Shown here in pieces: positions 60,441 through 64,000 of a DNA stretch of 64,000 nucleotides (the first letter of the stretch is position 1; each line of letters begins with the position of its first letter). The translations under genes were made by a program, and so were the position numbers. The stretch comes from Actinomycetota bacterium (GTDB lineage: Bacteria > Actinomycetota > Actinomycetes > Propionibacteriales > Propionibacteriaceae). The stretch is from contig JAIUOS010000020.1 of the NCBI GenBank assembly GCA_020161755.1, positions 1-64,000 on the forward strand, in the 5' to 3' direction. Below the pieces are notes generated by a model that saw only the letters and a list, made by a program, of their open reading frames with translations, ran no database searches and had not been told where the DNA came from.

Positions 60441-61958
60441 ATCGACGGCATTCACCAACTCCGGCGTCCGCGCCACGCCGATCTTGTCGAGAATGCGGCG
60501 CCGACCACTGACGTAGGTGATTTCCAGGTCACCGAGCGCGATCGTGCCGCCGTCGACGACCAGGCCGCGAGCGGCGGCCGCGCCGAAGCGGGCATCAATG
60601 CGGACGGCCCTGGCGTTCCCGCCGGACGCGCGCGCCCCGGTGGCCGTCCCGGAGAGCCCGGTCAGGTCGGTCGCCGCCACCGGCGCGACCAGCTTCATGC
60701 GGCGCCCGCCGAGCACCACGTCGGCCAGGTCGCGGCCGTCGCGGCGGAACGCCAGCACCCCGCTCATCGACGGGGTGAGCAGCAGGCGGGCGAGCAGGAG
60801 CACGGCCACGGCTGCCGCGACCAGCCCGGCGATGCCGCCGACCAGCGGCAGGAGGTTGGGCGGCAGGGTGATCGGCGCAGCCGGCACCGGCGCGGCACCG
60901 TCGATCGCCGGCGCGAACTTCAGACCCATCGCGTCCAGGGCCTTCTTCCACGACGAGTTCGCGGTTGCCGTCAGACCGACGTTGACGTTCCCGCCGCCCG
61001 TTCCGGTGACCACTGCCTTCGCGTGCACGGTGGCGGTGCCCCCCGGCTCCAGGGTCACGCTCTTCGGCAGGTCGCTCAGTTCGACCCGGACGCCGGGCGG
61101 TGCCTGCACCGTGAGGTCACTGAGGACGACGGGCACGTGGGGATAGGGAGAGGTGAAGTCCAGCTGGACGTCGACGGGCCGACCGTTCGCCAGGGACGCG
61201 CCGAGGTCGCCGGTCCACCGGACACCGATGTTCTGGGCGACCTCGTCCTTCAGCGCCGCCGCGGCCTGGAGCTTGAGCAGGTCGGTCCCGACCTGGGCGA
61301 AGCGGGCGCCGACCTGCTCGGGCGCGACCTCCCGCGCGTTCGGGAACACCGTCTTCAGCAAGCCGGCGTCGGTGGCCGCCATCAGCGACACCGCATACGC
61401 GGCCACCTGGTGGGTCGCACCCAGCGCGGTCGCGCGCGTCTTCAACTTCTTCCACGCCGACGACTTCTTCGGATCCTCATAGGGCGAGCCGGGCGCGTCG
61501 AGGTCGCCGTCGGTGATCAGGATCAGGGCGACCTGGCGCTGTGCACTGGATTTCTCCATTGCGTCCAGGCCGGCCTCGATCGCGCGACCGATGTCGGTGT
61601 GCAGCCCGCTGGCCGACGCCGGCAGCCCGGCGAGCACCGCGGACCGGTTGTCCCCCACGACGCCCTGGAACCGGGAGGTCACCTTCGTGTCGAAGGTCAT
61701 CAAGGACACGCTGTCCCTGGGATCGAGGCTGTCGACCAGCTTGCCGAGCTCGCTCCTCATATTGGCGTAGCGGCCGTCCGCGTTCATGGAACCGGAGGTG
61801 TCGGCCAGCACCACATAGGTGGCGGGCTCGGGCTGAAGCCCGAGCGCGGCGATCACATCATCGACCCCGACCGGGTCGGCGTTGGCGGGCAGGGCCGCCA
61901 GCAGGCCGGCGCCGGCGACCGCCAGCGTCCCGGCCAGCAACCTCGTGAAGAAACGCAT
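60423..61958 (-). CDS. Membrane-anchored vWA-domain protein of the pilus locus
   Basis: 511 residues with a signal peptide (1-27, LLAALPANADP). The vWA domain (about 45-225) has an intact MIDAS: DTSGSMN, then Thr in GLHTDIG and Asp in LITDGDLD. A beta domain follows (about 240-340), one membrane helix (about 362-388, LVGGIAGLVAAAVAVLLLARLLL) and a ~120-residue cytoplasmic domain. The vWA domain lies outside the cell and probably binds a metal-dependent ligand. A ribosome site AGAGGGG precedes the ATG. Position between tadE/G and the pilin suggests a role in pilus function. Confidence 0.82.
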   Translation of the reverse strand: MRFFTRLLAGTLAVAGAGLLAALPANADPVGVDDVIAALGLQPEPATYVVLADTSGSMNADGRYANMRSELGKLVDSLDPRDSVSLMTFDTKVTSRFQGVVGDNRSAVLAGLPASASGLHTDIGRAIEAGLDAMEKSSAQRQVALILITDGDLDAPGSPYEDPKKSSAWKKLKTRATALGATHQVAAYAVSLMAATDAGLLKTVFPNAREVAPEQVGARFAQVGTDLLKLQAAAALKDEVAQNIGVRWTGDLGASLANGRPVDVQLDFTSPYPHVPVVLSDLTVQAPPGVRVELSDLPKSVTLEPGGTATVHAKAVVTGTGGGNVNVGLTATANSSWKKALDAMGLKFAPAIDGAAPVPAAPITLPPNLLPLVGGIAGLVAAAVAVLLLARLLLTPSMSGVLAFRRDGRDLADVVLGGRRMKLVAPVAATDLTGLSGTATGARASGGNARAVRIDARFGAAAARGLVVDGGTIALGDLEITYVSGRRRILDKIGVARTPELVNAVDGPPNG

Positions 61959-61971
61959 GCTGCCCCTCTTA

Positions 61972-62034
61972 TGTCCTCTTACGGGTGACCCGATTACCCC
62001 AATTGCACCATTTCATGTCCTCTTTCGGGGGACT
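61972..62034. promoter_or_regulatory. Two TGTC-N11-GACC/T half-palindromes between vWA gene and pilin
   Basis: 61972-61990 (TGTCCTCTTACGGGTGACC) and 62016-62034 (TGTCCTCTTTCGGGGGACT). Both have an 11-bp spacer instead of 12. The first is 14 bp before the vWA start, the second about 60 bp upstream of the pilin promoter -35. Confidence 0.55.
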
Positions 62035-62092
62035 CCAAGCGGTGCGTTGAGCACCACTTTATACGTTCTCCCGACTTTCTTCGAGAAACCTT

Positions 62093-62120
62093 TTGACAAG
62101 TGCTGGATGAGGTGTAATCA
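62093..62120 (+). promoter_or_regulatory. Promoter of the Flp pilin gene
   Basis: TTGACA (62093-62098), 16 bp, TAATCA (62115-62120), 83 bp before the pilin ATG. The -35 is a perfect housekeeping consensus and stands out from the GC-rich background. Confidence 0.65.
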
Positions 62121-62202
62121 TTCTTCTCGAAGTGGTCCTCGGAGGATGGTCAATCGGGGGTCACAGGCGGAAACCTATCCCAACACCTGAAAGGGGTCTC
62201 TC

Positions 62203-62379
62203 ATGAAGAACCTGCCCGCAAAGATCGTCGGCTCCATCGTTGCCAAGAAGGAGCGCGGCGCGACCGCCGTTGAGTACGGCATCATGGTCGCCCTCATCGC
62301 CGCCGTCATCATCACCGTGGTGGCTTCGATCGGAACGAACATGTCCAGCATGTTCAACTCGGTCGCCACCAAGCTCTGA
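62203..62379 (+). CDS. flp: Flp/Fap-type major pilin
   Basis: A short gene of 58 codons starting MKNLPAKIVG. The prepilin peptidase site is ERG-ATAVEYG (cleavage after Gly19, Glu24 at +5), followed by the hydrophobic helix IMVALIAAVIITVVASIG. This is the Flp pilin signature of Tad systems. AAAGGGG precedes the ATG, a strong promoter is upstream and a strong hairpin follows, so it is an independent, highly expressed unit. It forms the shaft of the pilus. Confidence 0.95.
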   Translation: MKNLPAKIVGSIVAKKERGATAVEYGIMVALIAAVIITVVASIGTNMSSMFNSVATKL

Positions 62380-62400
62380 TCCTGGCATCCGTAGCCTGTT

Positions 62401-62432
62401 GAGGCGCCCCGGGCTGCCGCCCGGGGCGCCTC
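62401..62432 (+). terminator. Terminator of the pilin gene
   Basis: Perfect 14-bp stem GAGGCGCCCCGGGC (62401-62414) and complement (62419-62432) with a TGCC loop, 22 bp after the pilin stop. This would separate abundant pilin mRNA from the downstream assembly genes. Confidence 0.85.
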
Positions 62433-62514
62433 GATCCGTCTGAGGCCGGCACCGCGAAACCGCTCCACCAGCGTTGCGGGACCGGCAATCAATCAATCTT
62501 GACAAGTAAATAGC

Positions 62515-62640
62515 AGTCACCCGCAGGAGGGACTTTGTCCCCCGGGTGGAGGACATAATTGTCACCCGGGGTAAATGTCCCCCGTGCGGTGGACAACACA
62601 ACGAGTTACATACTTGTCATTGTCACCCGCAAGAGTGACA
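62515..62640. promoter_or_regulatory. Cluster of TGTC-N12-GACA sites upstream of cpaB
   Basis: Sites at 62515-62534, 62536-62555, 62576-62595 and 62621-62640, plus a half-site at 62560-62563. They lie in the 357-bp gap 62433-62789 between the pilin terminator and cpaB. No gene is visible in this gap. Confidence 0.65.
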
Positions 62641-62789
62641 AATAGCGTCATACTTCACCGGGCACCTGCCACGGACCCGGCTCAAGGAATTTCAATACTC
62701 GTCGATCCTGCTGGCGGCAGGAGGGCGAGCGCCACCCGGCAGCACCACTGCCGATCATTGCTAAACACTCGAGTCCTAGGCGGTTCCCC

Positions 62790-63497
62790 ATGCAACGCCG
62801 TATCATCGCCGCGGTCGCCGCGGTCGTCCTCGCCGGCATCGGCGCAGTCCTGCTCTACAGCTACGTCAACACCGCCGAAGCCAGGGCGATGTCCAAGATG
62901 GAGACCACCAGCGTGCTGGTCGCCACCAAGCTCATCCCGGCCGGCACCAGGGGGTCGGCGCTCGCGCCGTACGTCTCGCTGAAGCAGATCCCCGGGATCG
63001 CCAAGGTTCCCGGCGCACTCACCGACACCACCGACATCACCGACCTCGCCGCCACCAGCGACGTGCAGGTCGGCGAGCAGATCCTGCTCGCCCGTTTCGC
63101 CGCGCCCAACACGACCGCCACCGGTGGCGTCCAGGTGCCCTCCGACATGCAGCAGGTCAGCCTCTCCGTCGAGGCCCCGCGGGCGGTCGGCGCCTCGATC
63201 AAGGCCGGCGACCGGATCGGCATCTTCTTCTCCGGTGACGACAAGAAGTCCGAGCAGCGCGTCACCGCGCTGAACATGCGCGGCGTCCTCGTCGTCAAGG
63301 TCCAGGGTGCCTCCGCAGGCCAGGGCGACGACAGCGCCGCCCCGAGTGGCTCGCTGGTGATCACCCTCGCCCTTCGCCCCGCCGATGCGACCAAGCTGGT
63401 CTACGGCGTCGAGAGCGCGAGCCTCTACCTGGCCCTCGAGCCCAAGGACGGTGGCAGCGGTACCTACACCGTCACCGAGCAGACGGTGCTGAAGTGA
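62790..63497 (+). CDS. cpaB: CpaB/RcpC-type pilus assembly protein
   Basis: 235 residues. An N-terminal signal anchor (RRIIAAVAAVVLAGIGAVLLYSYV) is followed by a SAF-like domain (VLVATKLIPAGTRG ... VQVGEQILLARF) and a C-terminal CpaB/RcpC domain (SLSVEAPRAVGASIKAGDRIGIFF). It probably acts at the outer face of the membrane in Tad pilus assembly. The stop overlaps the next gene by 4 nt (GTGA). Confidence 0.9.
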   Translation: MQRRIIAAVAAVVLAGIGAVLLYSYVNTAEARAMSKMETTSVLVATKLIPAGTRGSALAPYVSLKQIPGIAKVPGALTDTTDITDLAATSDVQVGEQILLARFAAPNTTATGGVQVPSDMQQVSLSVEAPRAVGASIKAGDRIGIFFSGDDKKSEQRVTALNMRGVLVVKVQGASAGQGDDSAAPSGSLVITLALRPADATKLVYGVESASLYLALEPKDGGSGTYTVTEQTVLK

Positions 63498-64000
63498 GCC
63501 CCGTCCTTGTCATCAGCCGCAATCCCCAAGTCGTAGGCCTGGTCCAACAGGCGTGGGGTCCCGACGGCTACGCGATCGCGCCCGAGCAGTTCCCGGACAG
63601 CGTCCAGTCGCTGCTCGCCCATCTGCAGGGGGCGCCCCTTCCCGCCGTCGCGGTGCTCGACCCGGCCGAACAGGTCATGTCGGCGCTGTCCCTGGCGGTG
63701 GACCTCGACCGAAACTTCTCCATCGCCTCCGTCCTGGTCACCGACCGCGTTGCGGAGGTGAGCCTCGACGCCATGCGCGCGGGGGTTCGTGACATCGTCA
63801 CGCCCACCGCGCCGGCCGAGGAGATGAAGAAAGCCTTGGAGAGGGCCGCCACCCACTCCGGGCCGCGGGTGACGCAGCAGCAGGCTTCGAGTGTGCCGGG
63901 CGCTGCGACCCAGCGGGGGAAGGTGGTCACGGTGGCGTCGCCCAAAGGTGGCGTGGGTAAAACCACCGTGTCCACCAACCTCGCGGTGGGCCTGGCCCAG
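63494..64000 (+). CDS. CpaE/TadZ-like MinD-family ATPase, 3' end outside the window
   Basis: A GTG start overlaps the cpaB stop. The visible 169 codons comprise a degenerate receiver-like domain (about 1-118, VLVISRNPQVVGLV, no clear phosphoacceptor context) and, after a linker, the beginning of a MinD/ParA ATPase with the deviant Walker A motif SPKGGVGKTT (149-158). This is the CpaE/TadZ architecture, which localises the pilus machinery at the pole. The gene continues beyond 64000. Confidence 0.88.
   Translation, partial: MSPVLVISRNPQVVGLVQQAWGPDGYAIAPEQFPDSVQSLLAHLQGAPLPAVAVLDPAEQVMSALSLAVDLDRNFSIASVLVTDRVAEVSLDAMRAGVRDIVTPTAPAEEMKKALERAATHSGPRVTQQQASSVPGAATQRGKVVTVASPKGGVGKTTVSTNLAVGLAQ

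Overview
The window is high-GC DNA with strong G/C third-position bias, frequent GTG/TTG starts and many ATGA-type stop/start overlaps. It carries an ECF sigma factor of the SigE family, a DUF664/DinB (mycothiol-transferase type) protein, DUF1707 and DUF6636-like proteins, a LAFTG sortase signal and an actinobacterial-style Tad pilus locus. Together these indicate a chromosome segment of an Actinomycetota, possibly Propionibacteriales; no rRNA or tRNA is present to refine this.

Region 1 (0-35 kb) is mixed core and accessory metabolism in short transcription units: an APH-fold kinase, a MarR regulator with a zinc-ribbon partner, a ThrE-type exporter, an ECF sigma/membrane-protein pair, small enzymes (MBL hydrolase, YjbR, PNPOx-like), a secreted subtilase, a beta-CASP nuclease, a PEP-synthase/rifampin-phosphotransferase-like enzyme with a C-terminal membrane anchor, a dual-specificity phosphatase, a secreted IPT-CAP protein, a LacI/GH13 alpha-glucosidase pair with an operator between them, a flavodoxin-like protein, an aldo/keto reductase, a secreted TAP-like hydrolase, a DHA2 drug exporter behind a hairpin-ended leader, Nudix, Na+/H+ antiporter plus adenine deaminase, a TPR membrane protein and an amidase_3 lipoprotein.

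Region 2 (35.2-57.6 kb) is one gene on the minus strand, about 7468 codons. It encodes a secreted, LAFTG-anchored surface protein: signal peptide, N-terminal head, about 13 DUF5979 domains, about 45 DUF11 domains, sortase signal. Ten copies of a roughly 1.07-kb three-domain cassette show recent internal amplification.

Region 3 (58-64 kb) is a Tad/Flp pilus locus: TadG-like vWA protein and TadE (minus), a membrane-anchored vWA protein (minus), then Flp pilin, CpaB and the start of a CpaE/TadZ ATPase (plus). The gaps around these genes and upstream of the giant gene hold many copies of a 20-bp palindrome, TGTCMCCC-N4-GGKGGACA, which could tie the adhesin and pilus into one regulon or could be a repeat family.

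The first 35 kb also carry dispersed, often perfect, GGGGAC-core palindromes, mostly between convergent genes and once inside a coding region.
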